Shown: positions 28,998 to 37,180 of the stretch, in pieces | Layout of the letters: the number at the start of each line of letters is the position of its first letter | How positions within the stretch are numbered: the first letter of the stretch is position 1 | Assembly: GCF_900114785.1 (NCBI RefSeq) | Contig: NZ_FOUG01000007.1 | Location: 124,001-188,000 of the forward strand | Length of the DNA stretch: 64,000 nucleotides | Source: Variovorax sp. OV329 | GTDB lineage: Bacteria > Pseudomonadota > Gammaproteobacteria > Burkholderiales > Burkholderiaceae_C | Direction of reading: 5' to 3' | Position numbers and translations under genes: made by a program | The notes under the pieces: generated by a model | Told to the model about the DNA's origin: nothing | Database searches by the model: none | The model's input: the letters and a program-made list of their open reading frames with translations, nothing else

Positions 28998-30281
28998 ATG
29001 CTCGATCTGCTCGTTCACAACGCCACCTTGCCCGACGGACGCACGAACATGTCCGTGGCCGTGCAGGGCGGCCGCATCGCCGAAGTCGCCGAGGGACTCG
29101 ACGCCCCTGCCCGCGAGAAGCTCGATGCGCAGGGCCTGCTGCTGAGTCCGCATTTCGTCGACCCTCACTTCCACATGGATGCCACGCTCAGCTACGGGCT
29201 GCCGCGCGTCAACCAGAGTGGGACGCTTCTGGAGGGCATCGCGCTGTGGGGCGAGTTGAAGCCGCTACTGAAGGCGGAGGCACTCATCGAACGCGCCCTC
29301 GCCTACTGCGACTGGGCGGTGGCCAAGGGGCTGCTGGCCATCCGCACGCACGTGGACACCAGCGACGCCAGCCTGCTGGCGGTCGATGCGCTGCTGGAGG
29401 TCAAGCACCGCGTCGCGCCGTATCTCGACCTGCAATTGGTGGCCTTTCCGCAGGACGGCGTGCTGCGCAGCCCGGGCGGCGTCGACAACCTCAAGCGCGC
29501 GCTGGACAAGGGGGTGGACGTGGTGGGCGGGATTCCGCATTTCGAGCGCACCATGGCAGACGGCGCGGCGAGCGTGAAGCTGCTGTGCGAGATCGCGGCC
29601 GAGCGTGGCCTTCCAGTGGACATGCACTGCGACGAGTCCGACGACCCGCTTTCGCGCCACATCGAGACCCTCGCCTTCGAGACCCAGCGGCTGGGCCTGC
29701 AGGGCCGCGTGACCGGCTCGCATTGCACCTCCATGCACAGCATGGACAACTACTACGTGAGCAAGCTGCTGCCGCTCATTGCCGAGGCGCAAGTGAACGT
29801 CATCGCCAATCCGCTCATCAACATCACGCTGCAGGGCCGGCACGACACGTATCCCAAGCGCCGCGGCATGACGCGCGTGCCGGAACTGATGGCCGCTGGC
29901 GTGAACGTCGGCTTCGGGCACGACTGCGTGATGGACCCGTGGTACGGCATGGGCTCGGGGGACATGCTGGAGGTGGCGCACATGGGGCTGCATGTGGCGC
30001 AGATGACGAGCCAGGCGGGGATCGGGCAGTGCTTTGATGCGGTGACAGGGAATGCGGCGCGGATCTTCGGGCTCGAAGGCTACGGGCTGGACGCTGGTTG
30101 CGATGCGAGCTTCGTGCTGCTGCAGGCGCGGGATCCGGTGGAGGCGATCCGGCTGCGGGCCGCACGGCTGAAGGTGTTCCGCAAAGGCGAGCTGCTGGCC
30201 GAGAGCGCGCCCGCTTCGGCATCGCTGAGACTGTCAGGCCGTCCGGACAGCACCGACTTCATGCCAGCCCGCAAGAACTGA
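28998..30281 (+). CDS. codA: Cytosine deaminase (amidohydrolase)
   Basis: 427 residues, similar in length to E. coli CodA. Metal-binding residues are recognisable: His57 and His59 (FVDPHFHMDATLS), DMHCDESDD with the catalytic-region His/Glu, GSHCTSMHSMDN, and FGHDCVMDPWYGMGSGDML with the terminal metal Asp. It deaminates cytosine to uracil and ammonia in the cytoplasm, feeding Upp and the URC steps. Other CodA-like amidohydrolases act on isoguanine, creatinine or pterins, so substrate preference is inferred from the operon. The last ~35 residues are low in conservation. It is probably the last gene of the operon. Confidence 0.9.
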   Translation: MLDLLVHNATLPDGRTNMSVAVQGGRIAEVAEGLDAPAREKLDAQGLLLSPHFVDPHFHMDATLSYGLPRVNQSGTLLEGIALWGELKPLLKAEALIERALAYCDWAVAKGLLAIRTHVDTSDASLLAVDALLEVKHRVAPYLDLQLVAFPQDGVLRSPGGVDNLKRALDKGVDVVGGIPHFERTMADGAASVKLLCEIAAERGLPVDMHCDESDDPLSRHIETLAFETQRLGLQGRVTGSHCTSMHSMDNYYVSKLLPLIAEAQVNVIANPLINITLQGRHDTYPKRRGMTRVPELMAAGVNVGFGHDCVMDPWYGMGSGDMLEVAHMGLHVAQMTSQAGIGQCFDAVTGNAARIFGLEGYGLDAGCDASFVLLQARDPVEAIRLRAARLKVFRKGELLAESAPASASLRLSGRPDSTDFMPARKN

Positions 30282-30351
30282 AAGGCCGCCAAGCCACCCC
30301 GGGGCCGGGTGGTCGACGGAGACGGCAGCAGGCCCCAGGAGGGATCAGTCC

Positions 30352-30888
30352 ATGGCCACTTCCGCCACCGACCTGCTCAACACCGACTACAAGCTGAAGA
30401 TCGACTACCTCACGGCTCACCTCGGCCGCATGTGGACGCGCTTCAACTTCTTCCTGGTCATCAGCGCCACCCTCTTCGGCTACTCGCTGGGCAAGGACAA
30501 CAGCCTCTACCTCGGCCTGCTGGTGCTCTTCGGCCTGCTGCTTTCGTTGCTGTGGTACCACTTCGCGGCCACCGACAACTACCTGGTCAGCGCCTACCGC
30601 AGCCAGGTGGCGCTGGTGTTCGCGATGCTGGAGAAGTCGCGCACGGCCGCCTTCGCGCAGGACGGGCTGCTGGTGCCCGATTGCTACTCGCACGTGGGCA
30701 GCATCGGCCGCGACGGCTACAACGCCAGGACGGGCCGCGTGGAACCCATTGCGCGCAACTTCTGGCAGCGCCGCTCCGAAACGGTGAGCGCCACCGAGCT
30801 GGGCGTGGTCTTCGCGTGCCTGTTCGCGCTGCTGTGGCTGGCGCGCGGCGCGCTGTGGCTACAGCAGCTCTTTCAAACTGGCGCGTAG
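30352..30888 (+). CDS. Uncharacterised membrane protein
   Basis: 178 residues, no family recognised. A charged N-terminal stretch (KLKIDYLTAHLGRMWTRFN) leads into two hydrophobic segments (FFLVISATLFGYSLG and LYLGLLVLFGLLLSLLWYHF), a soluble middle with VPDCYSHVGSIGRDGYN, and a C-terminal helix (VVFACLFALLWLARGALWL). That gives three predicted helices. It follows codA after 70 bases but its last 30 bases overlap the convergent fliA gene, an uncommon antisense overlap. Amino-acid composition and codon use look like a real gene. Its role is unknown. Confidence 0.7.
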   Translation: MATSATDLLNTDYKLKIDYLTAHLGRMWTRFNFFLVISATLFGYSLGKDNSLYLGLLVLFGLLLSLLWYHFAATDNYLVSAYRSQVALVFAMLEKSRTAAFAQDGLLVPDCYSHVGSIGRDGYNARTGRVEPIARNFWQRRSETVSATELGVVFACLFALLWLARGALWLQQLFQTGA

Positions 30889-31581
30889 GCGACTGATGGC
30901 CTGGCTGTGCAGCTGGCACACGCGGCTCTGGCTCACTTCCAGGATGGCGCCGATCTCGCGCAGGTTCAGCTCTTCCTCGTAGTAAAGGTTCAGCAGCAGC
31001 TGGTCGCGCTCGGGCAGGTTGCGGATGGCCTCCACCAGCTCGGTCCTGAAGCCGCTCTCCATCAGGATGTGCATCGGGTCGTCGACGCGCGAATCCTGCG
31101 AGCGAAGCTCCAGCACCGGGTTGTCGCCGCCGTCGGGCGGCGCGAAGTCCTCCACGTAGAGAAGCTGCGCGCCCTGTATTTCCTGCAGCAGCTGCTGGTA
31201 GTCCGCCAGGCTGAGCTTGAGCTCCCTGGCGATCTCGCCCTCGGTGGGCGGGCGGCCCAGCTGGTGCCCCAGCGTGCGGATGGCCTGCTCGACCTTGCGC
31301 GCCTGCTGCCGCAGGTTGCGCGAGCCCCAGTCGCTGGCGCGCAGCTCGTCGAGCATGGCACCACGGATGCGCTGGCTGGCGAAGGTCTCGAACTGGGCGC
31401 CGCGGTTGTCCTCGTAGCGGCTGGACGCGTCCAGCAGGCCCATCATGCCGACCTGGATCAGGTCGTCGAGTTCCACGTTGGCAGGCAGCTTGGACATCAT
31501 CTGCAGCGCGATGCGGCGGACCAGGGGCTGATGCTGGGCCAGCAGATGCGATTTGTCGATGGTTCCCTGTGCGGTGTACAC
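30859..31581 (-). CDS. fliA: Flagellar sigma factor FliA (sigma-28)
   Basis: 240 residues with sigma region 2 (LDDLIQVGMMGLLDASSRYED, AQFETFASQRIRGAMLDELR), region 3 (RPPTEGEIARELKLSLADY) and region 4 (LPERDQLLLNLYYEEELNLREIG, SQSRVCQLHSQAISRLR). It directs transcription of late flagellar genes; strong TAAA-N15-GCCGATA promoters occur before fliC and at 10653. The start is GTG at 31581 with AAGGAG 5 bases upstream; no ATG gives a full region 2. A short TCTG repeat separates it from flhG. The anti-sigma factor FlgM is not in the window. Confidence 0.96.
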   Translation of the reverse strand: MYTAQGTIDKSHLLAQHQPLVRRIALQMMSKLPANVELDDLIQVGMMGLLDASSRYEDNRGAQFETFASQRIRGAMLDELRASDWGSRNLRQQARKVEQAIRTLGHQLGRPPTEGEIARELKLSLADYQQLLQEIQGAQLLYVEDFAPPDGGDNPVLELRSQDSRVDDPMHILMESGFRTELVEAIRNLPERDQLLLNLYYEEELNLREIGAILEVSQSRVCQLHSQAISRLRASLKELL

Positions 31582-31602
31582 GGAGCTCCTTGTTCCTTGT
31601 CT

Positions 31603-31626
31603 TCTGTCTGTCTGTCTGTCAGTCTG
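31603..31626. repeat. Tetranucleotide repeat in the fliA leader
   Basis: Four perfect TCTG units (31603-31618), then TCAG and TCTG, fill most of the gap between the flhG stop (31628) and the fliA ribosome-binding site. In the transcribed strand it reads CAGA repeats. Four units is short for a hypervariable tract. Confidence 0.6.
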
Positions 31627-31627
31627 C

Positions 31628-32479
31628 TCAGGCCAGGGCGGCGCTGAGACTCGACGGGTTCATGGCGCTCTGCGGCGCGACCGGCCGCTGGGGGCGCGGC
31701 TGCGGTCCTTCCGCCGGGCGCCAGGGCCACTGGCCCATCTCCACGGCGATGTGGCGCAGGTCCTCGGCCGAGGGGCTGGCCGGAAAGGCCTCCACCACGG
31801 TCTGGCGCTGCAGGCGCGCGGCGGCCAGGCCGGCGTCCGAGCGCACCCAGCCGGCCGACTCCAGCGACACGCCGAGATAGCGGCTGCCGGTCTGCGCCAT
31901 GTTCTGGCCGATGCGCTGTGCGTCCTGCACGTCGCCGATGCCGTTGAGCACGAAGCGCAGCTGCTTGAGCGCATGCGCGTAGTGCAGCCGCTTGATGCCT
32001 GCGTAGGTGGCGGTGATGGCGGTGGGATCCGCGCGCAGCACCAGCACCAGTTCGCCCGCCAGGCGGGCCAGCGGCGAGAGGTTGCCGGCGGGGTCCAGCC
32101 GCGCGTCGATCAGCACCACCTGGTGCGGCTGCAGCCGCGCCGGGTCGAGGGCGCTCACCGGCTCCAGCGCCGGCAGCACGCCGACGCCGCAAGGGGCACG
32201 CGCCATCGCGTCTTCCACGCCCATGCGCTGCGCCATCACGTCCGCCAGGCTCGCGGCGGGCGCGATGTTCCAGAGGCTGCAGATGGATTCGGGCGCGGGG
32301 TGGTGCTCGTCGAGCAGCAGCACCTGGCGGCCCTGCTGCGCCAGCGCCGCCGCGAGGTTCATCACCACCGAGGTCACGCCCATGCCGCGCAGCAGGCCGG
32401 CCACGGCCATGACGCGGACCGGGGCACGCGCCAGCAGTCGGCGCAGGCCGTCGGCCTGGTCGGAAACGATCTTGCTCAT
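31628..32479 (-). CDS. flhG: FlhG/FleN-like ParA-family protein with degenerate P-loop
   Basis: 283 residues from the ATG at 32479, which overlaps the flhF stop (ATGA). The ParA/MinD fold is clear: VRVMAVAGLLRGMGVTSVV, QVLLLDEHHPAPES, VVLIDARLDPAG, LVLVLRADPTAITATYAGIK. FlhG normally antagonises FlhF and limits flagellar number through ATP-driven dimers. Here the deviant Walker A motif (KGGxGKT/S) is replaced by LRGMGVTS, losing both lysines, so ATP binding or hydrolysis may be altered. The Walker A' Asp (LLLDEH) remains. The C-terminal ~30 residues are Pro/Arg-rich. Confidence 0.88.
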   Translation of the reverse strand: MSKIVSDQADGLRRLLARAPVRVMAVAGLLRGMGVTSVVMNLAAALAQQGRQVLLLDEHHPAPESICSLWNIAPAASLADVMAQRMGVEDAMARAPCGVGVLPALEPVSALDPARLQPHQVVLIDARLDPAGNLSPLARLAGELVLVLRADPTAITATYAGIKRLHYAHALKQLRFVLNGIGDVQDAQRIGQNMAQTGSRYLGVSLESAGWVRSDAGLAAARLQRQTVVEAFPASPSAEDLRHIAVEMGQWPWRPAEGPQPRPQRPVAPQSAMNPSSLSAALA

Positions 32480-35076
32480 GCCGATGCGCTTGCGCCCGCG
32501 TCGCGTTGTACAGCGGGTGCCGCCGCCACGGCAGCAGCCGGTGCCTGCTGGAACGCCTCGGTGCCCAGGGCGTCCAGCAGCGAGAAGAGCTTGTCCATGC
32601 CGGTGTAGAGCACGCTGGCCGGCACGGGCCGGCCGGGCCGCACCGACTTGCCGGTGAGCTGCGCCAGCAGCGTACGCGTGCGATCCGCCCACGCCTGCGT
32701 CGACACCTGCACCCGCCACACGGTGGTGGCCACCTGCGCCGCGATGAGCAGGCGCTTGAACATGTGAGGGTCGCCCGGCTCACCCATGCCGCCGCACAGG
32801 GCCAGGCCCTGGCGCACCAGGCGCAGGCAGGACTCGGCCTCGGCGCCCCAGCCCAGCCATTGCGCGAGCTGGTCCACGTTTACCTCGTGTCCGAGGTTGC
32901 TCAGGCCGTAGCCCTGGGCAAGCAGCTTGCCGCTGCGCGGATCGGTGAAACGCGTGACCACGCAGCGCAGGGCCGGCTCGTCTTCTGCACTGGAGCGCAG
33001 GCGCACCTCCACCTGGGCCAGCGCCTGAAGCGCGGGCTTGCCTTTGTGCAGCACGCGCAAGGCCGGGCCGAAGTCCAGCGGCAAGCGCGACAGCACGGCC
33101 GAATAGCCGGTGCGCAGGTCGACCACCGAGGTGGAACCCAGCGCGCGCGACACCCAGCGCACGTCCTGCAGCGCCTCCATCTGATCGCCCGCCGGCAGGC
33201 GTGGCAGCAGTTGCACCATCGTCTTCTCGCCGAAGTCCTGGTCGCGCAGCCACTGCAGCGGACGCAGGCCGGGCTTGCGCACCGACGCGGTGGACAGCCA
33301 CTGGCGGGGCGCCGCCAGCGGGCGGCCGTCGCGGTCCGACAGCAGCAGGCTGGCCTGGCACAGGTAGCGGTCGCCGCTCTCGCTGGACTGCAGGCCCAGC
33401 TGGCCGCTCATCGCCAGCACGTAGCGGCCGCAACCGGCCGCGACTTCCTCGCGCGCCATCGACATCAGCGTCTCGAGCACCGCACGCTGGTCGGCGTCGG
33501 CGTTGCCGGCCTGGCGCCACAGCTGGTGCGCCGGCCCGAAGCCGACGCCGGCGCCGCCCAAGGCAGTGGCCGCATCGGCCACCGCCTCGGCGTCGTGCGC
33601 CATGGCGCGGATCAGCTGCTGGTACTGCAGGCGCAGGCGGTCGGTCTCGGCCTGGGCCTTGGCGATCTCGACCTCGGCGCTCTTGTCCTGCGCCTCGGTG
33701 TCTCCCGCGGCGGTGAACAGGGCGGCATGCCGGCGCGGCTGGAACACGCCGTCGACCAGCGCGGTGCGGTCGGCCAGCAGCAGGTTCTCGGGCACCTTCT
33801 GGCCGCTGGACACGTAGTGCACCGTCAGGCGGTGGCGGATCACCGTGTCGATCAGCGCGCCGGTGTGCGTGGCCTCGTCCACCTTGGTGAAGATGCAGCC
33901 GGCCAGCTCGCCGCCACCGGCGCCGTTGCGGTAGGCATGCACCACCTCGTTGAGGGTGTCGCCATGGCTGGTGGCGTTGAGCAGCAGCAGCCGCTTCACG
34001 GGCCGATCGCCGCTGCACAGCATGGCGATCTGGTTGGAGACGGCGCGGTCGCGCTGGCTCATGCCCACGGTGTCGATGAGCACCACGTGCTTCTCGCGCA
34101 GGTCCTTGAGCACCAGGTGCAGGTCGGCGGCATCCTTCACCGCGTACACCGGCACATCCAGGATCTGGCCGTAGATGCGCAGTTGCTCGTAGGCGCCGAT
34201 CCGGTAGCTGTCGGTGGTGACCAGCGCGATCTTGTCGGCGCCGAAGCGCATCACGCAGCGGGCGGCCAGCTTGGCGGTGGTCGTGGTCTTGCCCACGCCC
34301 GTGGGGCCCATCAGGGCGTACACGCCGCCTTCGGCGAGCAGCGCTTCCTCGTCCTCGCGCACCGACATCACGCGCGTCAGCTCGCTGCGCACGTAGTCCA
34401 TGCCCTTGGCATAGCTCTGGCCGGTGGGCAGGCGCTCCAGCATGGCGCGTGACAGCCCGGCGCTGAAACCGGCGCCCAGCAGCGTGCGCAGCAGGCGGCC
34501 GCGCACCGGGTCGCGGCGCTGCTGCTCGTTCCAGGCCATGCTGGCCATCTGCTCTTCGAGCATGCCGCGCATGGAGTGCAGCTCGCTCAGGACGGAGTCG
34601 GTGGCTTCGGCGCCGGCCGGTGCGGCATGGGCTGCCGCAACCGCGGGTTCGGCAGGTGCGACCGGTGCTGCGACGGCCGACTCGCGCGGCGCGGGCACGG
34701 CTGTCGCGACGGGTGCGAAGGTGGGTGCAGGAACGACAGCGCGCGCCATCGCCTGGCTCAGTGCGACCGCGGTGCCGGACGCGTAGGCAGGCGCCACGGC
34801 GGGTGCGGAGACAGGTGCAACGGTCGGCATGGGCGCGGGCGAAGGCAGGGGCGCCGGCGCGGGAATGGGCGCCGCACCGGGCGCACGGGCCACGGCCTCG
34901 TCCACCTGTTCGGCGGCCATCGCCACCACTTCCACGCCGTGCGGCAGCACGCGGCTGCTCAGCACCATGGCTTCGGCCCCCAGGGCTTCACGGGCAAGTC
35001 GCAGGGCCTCGCGGCTGCTGATTGCGAAGAACTTGCGGGCGGCTGCGCCTGCGTTGAATGCTTTGGTGGTGGTCAA
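32476..35076 (-). CDS. flhF: FlhF SRP-type GTPase with ~400-residue C-terminal extension
   Basis: 866 residues; typical FlhF is 370-500. Layout: N-terminal FlhF motif (KFFAISSREALRLAREALG, 15-33); an Ala/Pro-rich linker (65-155); the N domain (160-240); an SRP GTPase G domain with G1 GPTGVGKT (257-264), G3 DTVGM (335-339) and G4 TKVDE (397-401); then, from about 460, a 400-residue region opening with a coiled coil (AEVEIAKAQAETDRLRLQYQQL) followed by an alpha/beta-looking domain I do not recognise. FlhF sets polar flagellar position and recruits FliF. The extension is in one uninterrupted frame with unchanged codon use, so it is not a fused neighbour by error. ATGA overlap with flhA and with flhG. 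Confidence 0.93.
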   Translation of the reverse strand: MTTTKAFNAGAAARKFFAISSREALRLAREALGAEAMVLSSRVLPHGVEVVAMAAEQVDEAVARAPGAAPIPAPAPLPSPAPMPTVAPVSAPAVAPAYASGTAVALSQAMARAVVPAPTFAPVATAVPAPRESAVAAPVAPAEPAVAAAHAAPAGAEATDSVLSELHSMRGMLEEQMASMAWNEQQRRDPVRGRLLRTLLGAGFSAGLSRAMLERLPTGQSYAKGMDYVRSELTRVMSVREDEEALLAEGGVYALMGPTGVGKTTTTAKLAARCVMRFGADKIALVTTDSYRIGAYEQLRIYGQILDVPVYAVKDAADLHLVLKDLREKHVVLIDTVGMSQRDRAVSNQIAMLCSGDRPVKRLLLLNATSHGDTLNEVVHAYRNGAGGGELAGCIFTKVDEATHTGALIDTVIRHRLTVHYVSSGQKVPENLLLADRTALVDGVFQPRRHAALFTAAGDTEAQDKSAEVEIAKAQAETDRLRLQYQQLIRAMAHDAEAVADAATALGGAGVGFGPAHQLWRQAGNADADQRAVLETLMSMAREEVAAGCGRYVLAMSGQLGLQSSESGDRYLCQASLLLSDRDGRPLAAPRQWLSTASVRKPGLRPLQWLRDQDFGEKTMVQLLPRLPAGDQMEALQDVRWVSRALGSTSVVDLRTGYSAVLSRLPLDFGPALRVLHKGKPALQALAQVEVRLRSSAEDEPALRCVVTRFTDPRSGKLLAQGYGLSNLGHEVNVDQLAQWLGWGAEAESCLRLVRQGLALCGGMGEPGDPHMFKRLLIAAQVATTVWRVQVSTQAWADRTRTLLAQLTGKSVRPGRPVPASVLYTGMDKLFSLLDALGTEAFQQAPAAAVAAAPAVQRDAGASASA

Positions 35077-37172
35077 ACTCTTCCTCCAATGATCGCGGTG
35101 ACCTTGATGGTGTGAACGTCAGAAATCTCGGCGTGCGACAGCACCTTGAGCTGCGGCAGGCTGCGGCGCAGGAAGCGCGCGAGCAGCGTGCGCAGCGGGT
35201 GCTGCACCAGCAGCACGGGCGGCAGGCCCATCTGCTCCTGGCGCTGCATCGCGCTCTGGGTCTGGCGCAGCAGGTTGTCCGCCAGCCCCGGCTCGATGCC
35301 GCTGTTGTTGCTCATGGCCTGCTGCAGCACGCCTTCGAGTTGGCTGTCCAGCCCGATGACCTGCAGCTGCGTGTCGCCGGGGAACAGCTGCTGCGTGATC
35401 GAGCGGCCCAGCGCCACGCGGGTCAGCGAGGTGAGCTCGGTCGCCTCCTTCACGGTGGGCGCGTTGTCGGCCATCACGTCGAGGATGGTGCGCATGTCGC
35501 GGATGGGCACTTCCTCGGCCAGCAGGTTCTGCAGCACCTTGTGCAGCGTGCTCAGCGTGAGCACCTTGGGCACCAGGTCCTCGGTGAGCTTGGGCTCGGT
35601 CTTGGCGATCTGGTCCAGCAGCTGCTGCACTTCCTGGCGGCCCAGCAGGTCGGCCGCGTGGGTCTGGATCAGGTGGTTCAGGTGCGTGGCCATCACCGTG
35701 CAGGCGTCCACCACGGTGTAGCCGTAGATCTGCGCCTGCTGGCGCTGCGCGCCGTCGATCCACACGGCCGGCAGGCCGAAGGCCGGGTCCTGGGTGGGCG
35801 CGCCGGGCACGGTGCCGGTGACCTGGCCGGGGTTGATGGCCATCCACTTGTCGGGGTAGGACTCGCCGCGGCCGATCTCCACGCCCTTGAGGCGGATGAT
35901 GTAGGTGTTGGGGCCGATCTCCAGGTTGTCGCGGATGTGCACCACCGGCACCAGGAAGCCCAGTTCCTGCGCGATCTTCTTGCGGATGCTCTTGATGCGG
36001 CCCAGCAGTTCGCCGTTCTGCGACTGGTCCACCAGCGGGATCAGGCGGTAGCCCACTTCCATGCCCAGCGGGTCGACCAGCTGCACGTCGTCCCAGCTGG
36101 CCTCGGCCTGCTCGGCCGATGGTGCGGCGGCAACGGCGGCGCGCTCGGCCTGCGCCTTCTGCTCGGCTTCCTTGGGTACGCCCTTGATCTTCTTGTGGGC
36201 GATCCAGAACAGGCCGCCGGCGATCACCAGGAAGGCGAAGCTGGGCATGCCGGGGATCACGCCCATCAGGCCGATGATGCCGCCGGTGAGCAGCAGCACC
36301 TGCGGGTTGGAGAACAGCTGGCTGGTGAGCTGGTTGCCCACGTCCTGGTCGGTGCTCACGCGCGAGACGATCACGCCGGCGGCGGTGGAGATCACCAGCG
36401 CCGGGATCTGCGCCACCAGGCCGTCGCCGATGGCCAGCAGCGTGTAGGTCTTGCCGGCGTCGGCAAAGCTCAGGTCGTGCTGCACCACGCCGACCACCAG
36501 GCCGCCGATGATGTTGATCACCATGATCAGCAGGCCCGCCACCGCGTCGCCGCGCACGAACTTGCTGGCACCGTCCATGGAGCCGTAGAAGTCCGATTCC
36601 TGCGAGACTTCCTTGCGGCGCTGGCGGGCGGCCTTCTCGTCGATCAGGCCGGCGTTCAGGTCGGCGTCGATGGCCATCTGCTTGCCCGGCATGGAGTCGA
36701 GCATGAAGCGCGCGCCGACCTCGGCGATGCGGCCCGCGCCCTTGGTGATCACCATGAAGTTGATCACCACCAGGATGATGAACACCATCACGCCCACGGC
36801 GAAGTTGCCGCCCACCAGGAAGTGGCCGAAGGACTCGATCACCTTGCCCGCGGCGTCCGGCCCGGTGTGGCCGTGCATCAGCACCACACGGGTGGAGGCG
36901 ACGTTCAGCGACAGGCGCAGGAGCGTCGAGAACAGCAGCACCGCCGGAAAGGCCGCGAAGTCCAGCGGCTTCATCGTGTACATGCTCACCAGCAGCACCA
37001 TCACCGACAGCGCGATGTTGAAGGTGAACAAGAGGTCCAGCAGCAGCGGCGGCAGCGGCAGCACCATCATGCTGAGGATCAGCACGATCAGGATCGGCCC
37101 GGTCAGTCCCTTGAACTGGCCGTTCTGGAAGATCTGCGCCGGCTGGCGCAGCAGTTGGGTCATGGCATTCAT
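35073..37172 (-). CDS. flhA: Flagellar export gate protein FlhA
   Basis: 699 residues. The N-terminal half has about eight membrane helices, including PILIVLILSMMVLPLPPLLL and LLFTFNIALSVMVLLVSMYT, and the FHIPEP-region block (LRLSLNVASTRVVL, FGHFLVGGNFAVGVMVFIIL). The C-terminal cytoplasmic half (about 340-699) is the nonameric ring that docks substrate-chaperone complexes, with GRGESYPDKWMAINPG and HLNHLIQTHAADLLGRQEVQ. With FlhB it forms the type III export gate. It begins 8 bases after flhB and overlaps flhF by four bases. Confidence 0.97.
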   Translation of the reverse strand: MNAMTQLLRQPAQIFQNGQFKGLTGPILIVLILSMMVLPLPPLLLDLLFTFNIALSVMVLLVSMYTMKPLDFAAFPAVLLFSTLLRLSLNVASTRVVLMHGHTGPDAAGKVIESFGHFLVGGNFAVGVMVFIILVVINFMVITKGAGRIAEVGARFMLDSMPGKQMAIDADLNAGLIDEKAARQRRKEVSQESDFYGSMDGASKFVRGDAVAGLLIMVINIIGGLVVGVVQHDLSFADAGKTYTLLAIGDGLVAQIPALVISTAAGVIVSRVSTDQDVGNQLTSQLFSNPQVLLLTGGIIGLMGVIPGMPSFAFLVIAGGLFWIAHKKIKGVPKEAEQKAQAERAAVAAAPSAEQAEASWDDVQLVDPLGMEVGYRLIPLVDQSQNGELLGRIKSIRKKIAQELGFLVPVVHIRDNLEIGPNTYIIRLKGVEIGRGESYPDKWMAINPGQVTGTVPGAPTQDPAFGLPAVWIDGAQRQQAQIYGYTVVDACTVMATHLNHLIQTHAADLLGRQEVQQLLDQIAKTEPKLTEDLVPKVLTLSTLHKVLQNLLAEEVPIRDMRTILDVMADNAPTVKEATELTSLTRVALGRSITQQLFPGDTQLQVIGLDSQLEGVLQQAMSNNSGIEPGLADNLLRQTQSAMQRQEQMGLPPVLLVQHPLRTLLARFLRRSLPQLKVLSHAEISDVHTIKVTAIIGGRV

Positions 37173-37180
37173 GTGGATGC

